The notes under the pieces are model-generated. The model searched no databases. It had not been told where the DNA came from and worked only from the letters and a program-made list of their open reading frames with translations. A program made the translations under genes and the position numbers. Below, piece after piece: positions 21,290 through 31,149 of a DNA stretch of 64,000 nucleotides; within the stretch, counting starts at the first letter, position 1, and each line of letters opens with the position of its first letter. Location: the NCBI GenBank assembly GCA_001600615.1, contig BCKK01000008.1:1198534-1262533 (forward strand), given 5' to 3'. The DNA comes from Dioszegia crocea. Lineage: Eukaryota > Basidiomycota > Tremellomycetes > Tremellales > Bulleribasidiaceae.

Positions 21290-21600
21290 CCAATACCGCA
21301 GTATAGCCTTCGTCGAAGACATCATGGAACCATGGCTGCCTAGCCTCGATATGGCCGGGCCCAGAACTGTACTGTTCAGTCTCACAACCCAACTCTCCTT
21401 GATGACAAACACCAAAACTCACCGAATCTGTGCGCCGATCTGCCTGCTCACTACCATGCCAGCGTCTACACCCATGTGTACCCGCTCCATTATCGTGACC
21501 GCCATCCAGACTATCAAATCCGAAAGCGCCGAGCTGCGTTCCTTCATTTCCAAACCTTCACCCCTCTTCCGCAGTACAGCGCCGATCCTCGGGGCATAGA
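21290..21600 (-). CDS. Unknown two-exon open frame
   Basis: Minus strand: YAPRIGAVLRKRGEGLEMKE, RSSALSDLIVWMAVTIMERV, HMGVDAGMVVSRQIGAQIR, intron GTGAGTTTTG...ACTGAACAG, then YSSGPGHIEARQPWFHDVFD and EGYTAVLELRRR, stop. The residue composition is convincing and the intron ends are canonical. A longer intronless open frame runs antisense on the plus strand (21174-21599); I prefer the minus strand because of the splice sites. An in-frame TAG precedes YAPRIG, so the start is unresolved. No family recognised. Confidence 0.3.
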
Positions 21601-22913
21601 GCTATCGCGATGGAGTACCCGCAGTGAAGCCCATCCTTCCCGCCGGAAACGGCCTCGGTTTATGCGCAGATATATTGTTCATCGAGATGGACAGGGATAA
21701 GTGTAGAAGTCGGAATGATAAAGCAAGATTTGAATGGAGGTGAGTGTGGAGGGAATTTATCGAAGCCGAAATCAAAGTCGATCTGTCATGTATCGGTCCT
21801 ATCTCTGTCAGCGTTCTCCTCAGGTACATGCTCAGGCGTACTCACATTGTTTATAGCACATCAGAGAAGTGTGGCGTAGAGGGAGATCGATATTGGATCG
21901 CAGTGATAGGTGTTGTGGCGGCGTGAATTGATAGATTAATCGAACTTGGAAAGAGCGCGAGATGTTCTGTACGGTGGTTTCAAGATCCATCGATCCCAGA
22001 GAGAGGAGGCCCATTTGTTACTGAGAGGATGTCTGACAGGGCTGTAGGTGTCGGGGGGGTGGGAAGGCGAGTAAGAGTGGGTGGAGGGGATATTGGACGG
22101 ATAAGATTTTTAGTTGACCGTTCGCCCAACTTGTCTTCCTTCTACCGGGCCCGATGTCTCCAGGTCATCATCCATATCCCTTTCCGCTACCACCTTCAGA
22201 GAGGCGTATAGGCTCCCCGTTGACACCCATCTCAGACCGCCTCATCCGCCTCATCCGCCATACACGCCATACACGCCATCATCCGACACGTCCGTTCTCC
22301 GGTTACCGCGTATGTGCTGAGTTTCCCCCCATCCACCCCGTCCGTCCAGGATAGTATAGTAGACAGAGCGGTATAGTCGGTATAAAAACCTTGTAGTTCA
22401 GGAGAGGGAATGTTGGCCGGGGGTGTAAGGTGTTGACAGGTCGACCGAGAGTCGAAGAGGGGTTGGGATATCCTTAGATTTTGCGGAATTGAATCGTCGA
22501 TTGAATCAGCTGTGCGTGAGGGCTATAGTGTGGTGAGTGAGGATGATTGACGGAATGAGGCGCTTTTAAGGTCCAATATGACTTCAGCCTAACCTCAGCA
22601 CAAGCCTGCCCCGCGGTGCTTGTAATACAGACAATTATCCTTACCCTCATACTTACATATGAACACAAACTCCCAAAACTTGCTCTCTCAAATCCCATTT
22701 CGCAAATCTCCACTCTTGTCAACCTAAATTCTCATCATCCGCCAAAATTGTGATTCTCCTCCTTGACAGCTGATGTGTCTGACTCCAGGGGGAAGCTTGA
22801 GGTGGTTACGAGCGATAGCGCAGCCTGCACAGCGCGGGCTCAGAGGTGGGCACAGTTATCGGAAGTGTATAGACATGATAAGGAGAGGAGGACCGGCGGA
22901 GGGGTAGCGACGC
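21601..22913. other. Gene-poor stretch upstream of ATG12 3' end
   Basis: One minus-strand first-exon-like piece (MGLLSLGSMDLETTVQNISR, 21832-22014) ends at a GTGAGTACG donor, but no downstream exon joins in phase. The rest contains CT/AG-rich spacer and a TATAAAA at about 22380 on the plus strand without a clear gene behind it. Confidence 0.3.
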
Positions 22914-23709
22914 TTACGCCCAAGCTTGGGTGTTACTATGGGTATCAGCATCAAGTCACAGAAGCATCACTGAAGGTGAAGAAGTCCGTAGATTTGGTAT
23001 GGAGAAGTAGGATGAAAGGGCGTAAAGAAAGCCACTCACGAGTAATTGATAATCAAATGCCCTTCGGTCCCATAGCATTTATACAAATTGGCCACTACGT
23101 CATCCGGAGCGGGCGTAAATGCGGCATTGACATATGTGAACTAACCAGTCAGCTGACAGACACTCTTATTGGACAGGGATTTTCGTCAGAGTCAGCTTAC
23201 TAGTGGATCACCCTCTTTACTCCCCAATTGACCACGGAGGAACGTCACTACCGTCGCGTACTTATTACCCGCGGTGACTTTGAAGACATTGTTTTTCATT
23301 ATAGGTGCGGCACCTATGGATTTGAAGCGGACGACCACTAGGATGATCAGCCCATATTCTGATATCGCTGAAAGCTAGAAAGCTCGGAACGCCAGAATGA
23401 GCTGAAAAGACCAGACCTACCCTTTGACATGTCTTTCTGCTTATAATGCTCTAACGCGGCTATAGCATTGGGTCGAATGATGAGTGATGCAGCGATAGAT
23501 GGGCCTTATGTCTGATCAGCTGCCAATTCCTGCAGATGTCGCCACCTCCGGGGAGAGGTCAGTGCTTCAGTCGGGTCGAGCACGGCCTTTCTCTTCTACA
23601 TCGCTGAGAACCGGCTGTTTATCGGTCGCAAGGTCTTAGACTCACCTGGAGCTAACCCATCTGGTAATGCTGGAGATGTGACGTCCGGTATAGGGTTCGA
23701 GAGAGACAT
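22914..23709 (-). CDS. ATG12: Ubiquitin-like autophagy protein Atg12, ending in Ala instead of Gly
   Basis: Five exons (23646-23709, 23421-23504, 23201-23337, 23040-23140, 22914-22935) give 135 residues. After a short variable N-terminus the ubiquitin-like fold is unmistakable: [80 protein letters not shown], then YSNTQAWA and stop TAA. Atg12 is normally joined through its C-terminal Gly (family ending ..AWG) to a lysine of Atg5 by Atg7 and Atg10; the conjugate promotes Atg8 lipidation on the phagophore. Here the last codon is GCG (Ala). A GTAAGC donor-like sequence overlaps the stop; if used, the residue after Trp is still Ala. Divergent from the membrane protein at 23935. Confidence 0.9.
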
Positions 23710-23934
23710 GATGTAGATGTATGATGGGTGTAGTGAAGGCAAGCGAGCGACAAAGGGGCATCTGTGTGGTGACGTGACGAAGGTCCCGGGGGACTTTGCC
23801 GGTAACTGGCTGATACCGGCTGGATCAGCAGGCTATATCCTCGACTTATCATCTACATCTATTCTTCCTCGACATTGTCGTCTCCAAGCACTGATCAGCG
23901 CACTCGAAACAGACCTCCTGATCTACTGGCTATC

Positions 23935-25198
23935 ATGTCTGATCCTGCCGATTCAGAATCCAAGAAATTGGGCAATGAGCCATTGTTCGGAGCTACACCC
24001 CCACCAACGGAAACATCCACCTCTGCCTTGCCCGCCGAATCCTCTCCAGAAGATGCCGCACCAAAGGACCCATCGCCAGAGACCGCCAATCCGCTTTTTG
24101 GTGCAACTCCACCTGTGGACTTTGCGATCGAGGCAGGGGCAAAGGAAAGAATCGAGCAAGGGTCTAGAGAACGGGTTGAGTCGCTCCGACGTGCGAGAGC
24201 TGCAGAACTGGGTAGGACATCACAAGTATGTTGCCAGTGACAGTAGAAAGATCAGTATTGAAGGGTTTTGCTGATACCTCTAGTCTCCGGCACCCCCACC
24301 ATTTTCGCGTCTAACCAGTGCACCCAAGCCGGCCCCATCCCAACGCCCATCCACCCTCGTCCCTTATCTCCGCCGACTGAGCTTTGTGCTCTCCCTCTTA
24401 CTTGGAGCTGGCGCTTCTATCGCGCTAGTCTGGTCGGCTTTCCTCCTCCCTCGCTTACACGCGAGCTTCTCGGCACGGCGAGCGCTGGTGGATCAACAAG
24501 TGGAACGGACGGAAAGTTTCCTCGGGCGATTGAGGGCTGTGAGGGCTATGGGGATGCATGCGGGGTATAAGCGGGAGATACTGCCCTCGGAGTCGGCGAA
24601 TCTGGCTGAGAAGGAGAAGGGTAAAGCGCCGCAAGAGGAACGTGTAGCAGAGAAGGGGAAAGGGCGTGCTGTTGCAGGGGAGGATGAATCAAAGGCTATG
24701 ATAAGGGAATTATCATCCTCCGCCCATTCCTCAAATACATCACAAAACGGAGACGATTCATATGACTCAATTACTGCCGCTCCACCTCTTATACCCGACC
24801 TAGAACCCTTGCTCATATCCCTAAAATCACTCTCATCGACCCGCGGCAATACATCCACAACCCGTACTTCCCTCTTGTCCACTATTGAATCTTACACTTC
24901 GGCTCTACATCGTCAATTATGGAATCCCCGTCCTGGAGCTGGATTCGGAGTAGGGGCCGGAGGGAATAAAGGGTGGGGAACGGGGTATGGGCTTAATACG
25001 CTCGATCAGAATTTGAGGAATGCTTCGGGCGGCGGCGGCGGCGGTAGTGCGTCGAGTGGTGGTGCGGGTGTGTATAAAGATGGGTGGGAGGGTGAAGGAT
25101 TGAGCGATAGGTCTGAAGAGTGGGATAAAGTCCGGAAAGAGGTTAGGGGGATTAAGGGGATGTTGTTGGGGAGGAGAAGTATGGGTATGGGAGCGTAG
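23935..25198 (+). CDS. Single-pass membrane protein, possibly a Pex14/Pex17-like peroxin
   Basis: Two exons (23935-24225, 24284-25198; intron with GTATGT donor and GCTGATACCTCTAG end) give 401 residues. The N-terminus has two copies of PLFGATPP within about 35 residues, then an Arg/Glu helix (ERIEQGSRERVESLRRARA) and a Pro-rich stretch. One membrane helix follows (SFVLSLLLGAGASIALVWSA), then FLLPRLHASFSARRALVDQQ, VERTESFLGRLRAVRAMG, a charged and Ser-rich middle, Gly-rich runs and EWDKVRKEVRGIKGMLLGRR. The helix followed by LPRL and a coiled region recalls Pex14/Pex17-type peroxisomal docking proteins, but the conserved Pex14 N-terminal domain is absent, so this is only a suggestion. It shares a 225-nt promoter with ATG12. 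Confidence 0.6.
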
Positions 25199-25528
25199 TT
25201 CGAGGTTGCATAGGGGAGATCTTGGACATGCTTCAGATCTTTTGATGGCGAACTTGCGGGGGTGTCGGATCTACATACGCCTATTGTGTTGGCGTGCTAT
25301 AGTATAGAGCATCTCGATGATTGCTCATGCCCGAGGAAGGTACAGCCGATGCTGAAATTGCACACGGACCTGACTGTTGATCATCATGGCTAGCTATAGG
25401 ATACTCGTCGGAGTCTCGATCTATGTGTCAGCACAAAGAGACAGTAACAAGATAGGTATCCTAGATGTGCATCCAACCTATAAGCCCATGATAATTCCCA
25501 ATTATAACCCTGACTACGCTAAATGGAG

Positions 25529-27540
25529 CTAAACCCTGTCCACATGCTCTCGCTCCTGCTGATCGAAATTGCGCTGAACGTCCGTCACATACCCCTTGAA
25601 CTTCCTGGGCGAGACCTTCTTGGCGAACATCTCGTCGATTTCTGCCGGGGTACGCTGAGCGAGCTCGGGCAAGATGAACCAGGCAATGACCACCACGACC
25701 GTTCCGGTTCCAGCGAAGAATAGGCCGGCTTTGGGACCCCACCCAGCATTTTTGAGCACTAAACTTGTCAGCTGGTGTTGGCGTTGTAGTTCAAGAAAAG
25801 GACTTACTGATGGGCGTAACGAACGAGAACATGATGGCAAATAGATTGGACAGGGCCAGACCCCAACCTGCGGTCTTGGCTCGGAGTTGTTGCTGTGGCA
25901 CCTCGGCAAGATATGCGTATCCGATAGCAGAAGCGCCAGTTGTGGCTGGAAGTTAGCAAATGTCCAGCTGCAAGATGTAGAGGACGTACAGAAGATGGCA
26001 ATACAGGCGAAGAAGATGAGCAGAGATCCTAGAGCTGGCGTAGAGTAGTCGAAGAAGCCAACAATGCCGAGGGCCAGAACGGCGAGTACCGTAACTGCAT
26101 AGCCATAGACAGTGAATGGTCGACGCCTGATTGTCAGCGAGATCACATGTCGGCATAGATACACTCACCCAAAGGTATCCGTAGTCAAAGCGAAGAAGAT
26201 GCAGGATATAAGCTGGACACAGGCTAGGATCACAGTGACCACTGATTGTCAGCTGAGACTTTTGCTAGACTTACAGAAAGGGTCCTTGTTGCCTGCGAGC
26301 TGGAAGAAGAAGGTGGCGTAGGTGTTGAAGACTGACAGACCGACGAACTGCTGAGCGATTTTGGGCCAAGCAGCAATGATCAAACGCCAGCCATTGGTCC
26401 CTCTGAAGATGGCAAAGAAGTCGTCTTGCGACGTGGCGATGGCGACCCGACGCTCTTCCTCGACTGTCGCGAGCATGATTCCCTGACATCAGTGAGTGAT
26501 AATCATCGAAACTCACAACTTCATTGGCAGCATTATACTCCGGGATACCCGCATGATGGGCGATGAGGATCTTTTCCGCTTGCTCCAGCTTGCCTTTCGA
26601 AACCAACCACCCTGATGGTCAGCACTCTATCTCCAAAAGATGTGACAAACTCACAAGGGGATTCTGGGATGTAGGCAAAGATGAAGATCAACGCTCCAAT
26701 CATGCCCCACTGAGTGTAAATCGCCACTCGGAAATCGTACGGGTGGGTGGCGTTTAGTCTCTGGAGCGCGACAGGGGCCATGAGTTGACCAACAACGAAC
26801 CAGCTGCCAGGATTAGCGAGAGACGAATGAAGGGGTGAATTACTCACAAGGAATAGGCGTTGATGAGGAAACCTCGAAGCTGGGTGGGACTTTGCTCGGC
26901 GATGTACATGGGCAGTGTCGCTTGAACCATGCCCACACCCATTCCCGCAAGGAGCTTGGCGACGGCCCAGACTCCCCAGCTGCTGGCAAAGGACTCAATA
27001 GCGACCGACACTGTGGATTAGCTAGATTCAACATGAGAGATGAAAACTTACAAGCTAAGACCACCCAGGTGATGTAGAAAGCGACCTTCCGTCCGAATCT
27101 ATCCGAGGCGAAAGGTAGAGCGACTTGACCGATGAATTGACCGGTTGACTGCAAACCACCCCAACTGAAATGTCAGACACGATTTCCAGCTTAACTATCC
27201 CAACTTACATGCTGACCTTGTCTCCATCCATCGTCTTGCTTCCCTCACTAGCCATGGTCTGAATAAAGCCCAAATTGGCCACGAGTGAACCGTTAAGATT
27301 GATTTCTGGCATCAGCCGACAAGTTAAGGCAAACTCACGGTATCCATCCAAACTAGCACTAAAGGCAGCCATCATCGTGATGAGAACTACTCGCTTGTAC
27401 AGACGCATCGCCTGCCATACTGACAGTCGATCGAGCGAGCTCTTCATGACCGCTTGTTGAGGCTCGACGGTCTTCTCATCGTGGTGCTCGGGGTCGAGGT
27501 CGACATGGCTGGCGTCGGCTTTGTGATCGAGTGTGTTCAT
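25529..27540 (-). CDS. Sugar MFS transporter (SP family)
   Basis: About eleven exons from MNTLDHKADASHVDLDPEHH at 27540 to TAG at 25529. Sugar porter features: TMMAAFSASLDGYR at helix 1, ALPFASDRFGRKVAFYITWV (D-R-x-G-R-K), LLAGMGVGMVQATLPMYIAE with QLRGFLINAYS, FAYIPESPWWLVSKGKLEQA, a cytosolic loop (ATVEEERRVA), QFVGLSVFNTYATFFFQLAG, RRPFTVYGYAVTVLAVLALG, YAYLAEVPQQQLRAKTAGWG, and the final FILPELAQRTPAEIDEMFAK. The PExxxRTxxEID ending is that of maltose/alpha-glucoside-type and related fungal permeases. It is divergent from a BNR_4/PL42-like gene with only 316 nt between starts, so the imported substrate is probably a product of that enzyme. A TATATAAG lies about 80 nt before its ATG. Confidence 0.93.
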
Positions 27541-27675
27541 CTTTGCTGGTCTGAATTGTATAGCTCACAGACTGATGTGTGGGGTAAGTGGGGCTCATCT
27601 CGGAGGTCAACCTACTTATATACGGTAAGCGGAGAGATGGCATGGAGGTTGTTTCAGATCAAAATAGCCCGGCAC

Positions 27676-27748
27676 CGGAGCTGCCGCGGAAGGTCCGGCA
27701 CTGTTCCTTGGAGGGCCTGGGCCTACCGGATGCTCCGCGGTGGTTCCG
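27676..27748. promoter_or_regulatory. Four CGG-N5-CCG sites in two abutting pairs
   Basis: 27676-27686 CGGAGCTGCCG directly followed by 27687-27697 CGGAAGGTCCG; 27727-27737 CGGATGCTCCG directly followed by 27738-27748 CGGTGGTTCCG. The two pairs are 51 nt apart, start to start. They sit in the promoter shared by the sugar transporter (start 27540, minus) and the PL42-like gene (start 27857, plus). Inverted CGG triplets with fixed spacing are the standard target of dimeric Zn2Cys6 activators. Confidence 0.7.
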
Positions 27749-27856
27749 ATCGCTCGGCACAGGTTGACCGAGAGCCGGAATGTTCATCCTCCGTCAAGTT
27801 CTACATGCCATGTGTACTCACCATCTACTGACCGCAGCGTGCTACTCGAGAGAATC

Positions 27857-29375
27857 ATGACAACTAACGACACCATGTCCCTACGCAAAATCTCGGACAA
27901 TCTACGGCCGGGTCCAAATTCGCCACCATACACCACAACTTACCTCGGCCCGAGACCGCAGACAGTGAACAACCTGAACGGCGCGAGCTTTCAACAAGAC
28001 GCAATTGTCACGTACAAGGGTGAGCCTGATAGAGACAAGAGCTGATCGTAGGGTGGCAATATGTAGTCATATATCTAGACGCGAATCTTGGTGTCCGACA
28101 CGTCCACCTCCTCCGCAGGGAGCTTCCCTCGGGGTCATGGCAGGCTATCGAATTTTTGGACTACCAGCAGACCTTTGATGACGGTCACAATGTATGCTGT
28201 ATTGGAATCTCACCCTCAGACGGCCGGATCCACATAGCTTGGGATCTGCATAATTCGGAATTCAATTATCGGATCTCTAAACCGGGTCTTGCGGATGCTC
28301 CTGCGGCAGCGTCATGGGTGGCACAGGAGTTCGGCGAGGTGCAGCACGGCCTTTCCGGAGTCAGCAGCGAGTCTTTGACAGGGGTGAGTAATCATCCAAG
28401 CAGATGCTGATACAGGTGACATACCCACGATTCTTACGGCTAGGACCTGGGTATGGCGGGAGATTGCTGCTGGAGCTGCGGACGGGAATGGCAGGGCTGG
28501 GAGACTGTCGACTCTTCTTCTATGAGAAGGAAGAATGCTGGAGAGATGCTGGCATATATCTGAAAGGCATCGAGAACAATCCGTAAGTCCGATCCACACC
28601 ATCTGCTGATCATCAGTTACATTAACGGACTTGATCTAGACGCAAGTGGATCACTCCATGTATCTTGGTGCTACAGAGGATACGTCTACATCTCGCCGGA
28701 ACAGCTTCAGCAAGCCGCACAGCAAGCAGGCCCGAACGGTCCATCGAATAATTATGATCTTCATTATGCCTACTCGCCGGCAGAGGATGGCGTCCCTGGT
28801 CAAAAGTGGTACAGTCGGAGCGGCGCTTTAATAGGTTCTACTCCTGGTGGAGTATATCCGATCGAAGGAGTTGAGGGGACTCGTGTATTTGCCATTCCGA
28901 AAGATACCGGTATCATCAACCAGGAAGCGCAGTGCGTCGATCATAATGGGTTAATGCATGTATTGAACCGAGAGAATTCTGAGGGACGAGCTACCTGGTG
29001 AGTCGAGTTGCGGACTTGGCTGATGTTCAGGTTTCATTACACCATCAGTCCGACTCAACCATCATCAAAGCGCCGTCTCGGACATCGTCCTGAATCAGCG
29101 ACATCTCCTCGTGGGAAAATCCTCTACTACGCCGATCGGCTGCTGGCAGTCTTACCGGTCGGGGCGGACATTATGGTAATTGACTTGGATACTGGCGAGG
29201 AGTCGGTACGAATCAATGGTGCGGGAGCTAGCGGCCAAGAGGTGCTGCACGATGTGAGTTTTCGTCTGGTCGTTCTGACACCCAGAGATACCGCAAAGAC
29301 AAGCTTTCGCTGTTCGTCTGCCATGAGGGGCATTTGGCTGTGGTTGATGTGGAAAGCAGTCTTCTGCGGTGCTAG
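27857..29375 (+). CDS. BNR_4 beta-propeller protein, candidate PL42-type rhamnose-glucuronate lyase
   Basis: Six exons (27857-28019, 28052-28383, 28416-28582, 28617-28997, 29031-29253, 29286-29375) give 451 residues. The repeats match the BNR_4 seven-bladed propeller: NLNGASFQQDAIVTYKGWQY, FDDGHNVCCIGISPSDGRIH followed by IAWDLHNSEFNYRISKPG, SSESLTGVTYPRFLRLGPGY, DASGSLHVSWCYRG, NYDLHYAYSPAEDG, AQCVDHNGLMHVLNRENS, EVLHDRYRKDKLSLFVCHE. DGHN..I.....GRIH..WD.HN is the core with His residues used by rhamnose/ulvan-type lyases. Fungal members with known activity (PL42) cleave L-rhamnose-alpha-1,4-glucuronate caps of gum arabic side chains. No secretion signal is evident at this start, which is odd for a gum-cleaving enzyme; an intracellular oligosaccharide role is possible. 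Substrate is inferred. Confidence 0.75.
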
Positions 29376-29824
29376 ATCTTGCTGATGTGCGTGAGTCTAT
29401 ATCTTGGGGGCGGTGAGGTTAGACTAGTATATAAGATTGAACTGCATGTATCTATCTGCCTCATTGTGCTTTCCGTAGCGCTATCGCTCCGCAGGCGCCC
29501 CCATGAGCCTTCATCACAACTACTTATTCTCCCTGCTCACTCCACATTCCGCCTCCACATCCGCCACATTCCGCTTTGCCACTACCAGCCATCGGCTATA
29601 TCCGATCCGGGGAATATCCGGCCCGGAGTTGGCAGACGATGCCATCGTAGCTTACACATCCCTTCTCTCTTCCTCATATACACATTACCCATATACTGAG
29701 CACTAGGAACAGCACACCCAGGTAGGTCAGCCTCTTCTCTAGTCCAGAACGTACGCTGATATCTTTCAGAAAGGCCAAAAACTCGCGCACGAACCAAATT
29801 TCAAAGTCACCCGCACGTTACAAA

Positions 29825-30945
29825 ATGCCCTACACTCCGCTTGAGTCAGGCAAGAAGAGGGTGAGTCGCAGGTCCTGGCCCTTGCTGATGTCAGGTCATC
29901 TTGGGCTTGATGACATTTGGGCCTGACAAGGAGGCCGGCGCGAGAATCACAGACCTCTCAGAGTTCAAATCCGTCCTCGACGACTTCCAATCCCTCGGCT
30001 ACGGCGAAGTTGACACTGCTTACAGCTACGTCGCTGGCAAGCAGCAGGCATTCACTCGTGAGGCGGGCTGGAAGGAGAGGGGTTTGAGGATTGCCACCAA
30101 ATACTACCCCAACCCCGAGACAGGTGGTCATGACGCTACAAACATCCGTAAACGATGCGACGAGAATCTTGAGCGGCTCGGTACCGACTCGACCGACATC
30201 TTCTACCTCCACGCTGCCGACCGCAACACCAACTTTGCGGAGACTCTCGAGGAGTGTAACAATCTCTACAAGGAGGGCAAGTTCAAGCAGTTGGGCGTGA
30301 GCAACTTTGCTTCTTACGAGGTGGCGGAGGCGGTCATCCTGTGCAATGAGAGGGGATGGGTTAGGCCAACCATCTATCAAGGGATGTACAACGCAATCAG
30401 TAAGTCTATCTTAGTCCAAGCTAAATCCAGCTCGCAACCTAGACATCGAGACCATCACGGCCTGCCACCGCTACGGCCTCGACGTCGTTGTTTACAACCC
30501 CCTTGCCGGTGGTCTCTTCTCCGGGAAGATCAAATCCAAGGATCAAGAGCCCGCCGATGATGGCTCTCGCTTCTCCGCCAAGTCAGCCACTGGCACGAAT
30601 TACCGGAAGCGATACTTCCGTGACTCCACCTTTGACGCCTTGGCGATGGTCGAGAAGGTGGCAGAGAAGACCAATCTCACCCTCCTCGAAATCGCTTTGA
30701 GGTGGGTGATGCACCACTCTGCGTTGAACGTGAAGGACGACGGAGGGGATGGGATCATCATTGGTGTCAGCAGCAGGGCCCAGCTAGAGAGTAACTTGAA
30801 GGATCTGGAGAAGGGACCGTTGCCGGAGGAGGTGCTCAAGGTGTTGGACGAGGCGTGGCTCGTTACCAAAGCGCAGAGCCCTCCCTATTGGCATGGAGAG
30901 CTCAAGTATGGGTACGACACCCAGAAGGCCTTGTTTGGCAAATAG
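29825..30945 (+). CDS. Aldo/keto reductase, AKR7 (aflatoxin-aldehyde reductase) type
   Basis: Three exons (29825-29860, 29895-30399, 30443-30945) give 347 residues. The TIM-barrel signatures are VILGLMTFGPDKEAGARI, GYGEVDTAYSYVAGKQQAF (catalytic Asp and Tyr), IATKYYPNPETGGH (catalytic Lys), DIFYLHAADRNTNFAETLEE (His), KFKQLGVSNFASYEVAEAVI, YQGMYNAINIETITACHRYG, VYNPLAGGLFSGKI and GIIIGVSSRAQLESNLK. The family reduces aldehydes and dicarbonyls with NADPH in the cytosol. It follows the PL42-like gene by 450 nt and precedes an aldehyde dehydrogenase, so a joint role in handling aldehydes from sugar breakdown is plausible. The spacer 29376-29824 holds no other gene that I can see. Confidence 0.94.
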
Positions 30946-31149
30946 GTAGATAGGTAGCGTACATGTATGGTGCGCGGGAGAACGTGTAGCTTGAGCTAGT
31001 CTTGCTCGCCATACTTCTACTCCCTCTCTCCCGTTAAGCAGCGCATGGCTTCATACTGGCCTCGAGACAGCTCGAGACTAGCTTGAGCTTGTGGTGCCAC
31101 TTTGGAAACATTTCGCAAAATCGCCGTTGACTGACTTTGCCTTCAACCC

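Noticed and set aside
21174..21599. 141-codon plus-strand open frame without introns
   Set aside because: The minus strand has canonical splice sites and a more protein-like composition here; kept only as the alternative reading.
22763..23203. 146-codon plus-strand open frame
   Set aside because: Antisense to the last exons of ATG12, whose exons and introns fit a conserved protein.
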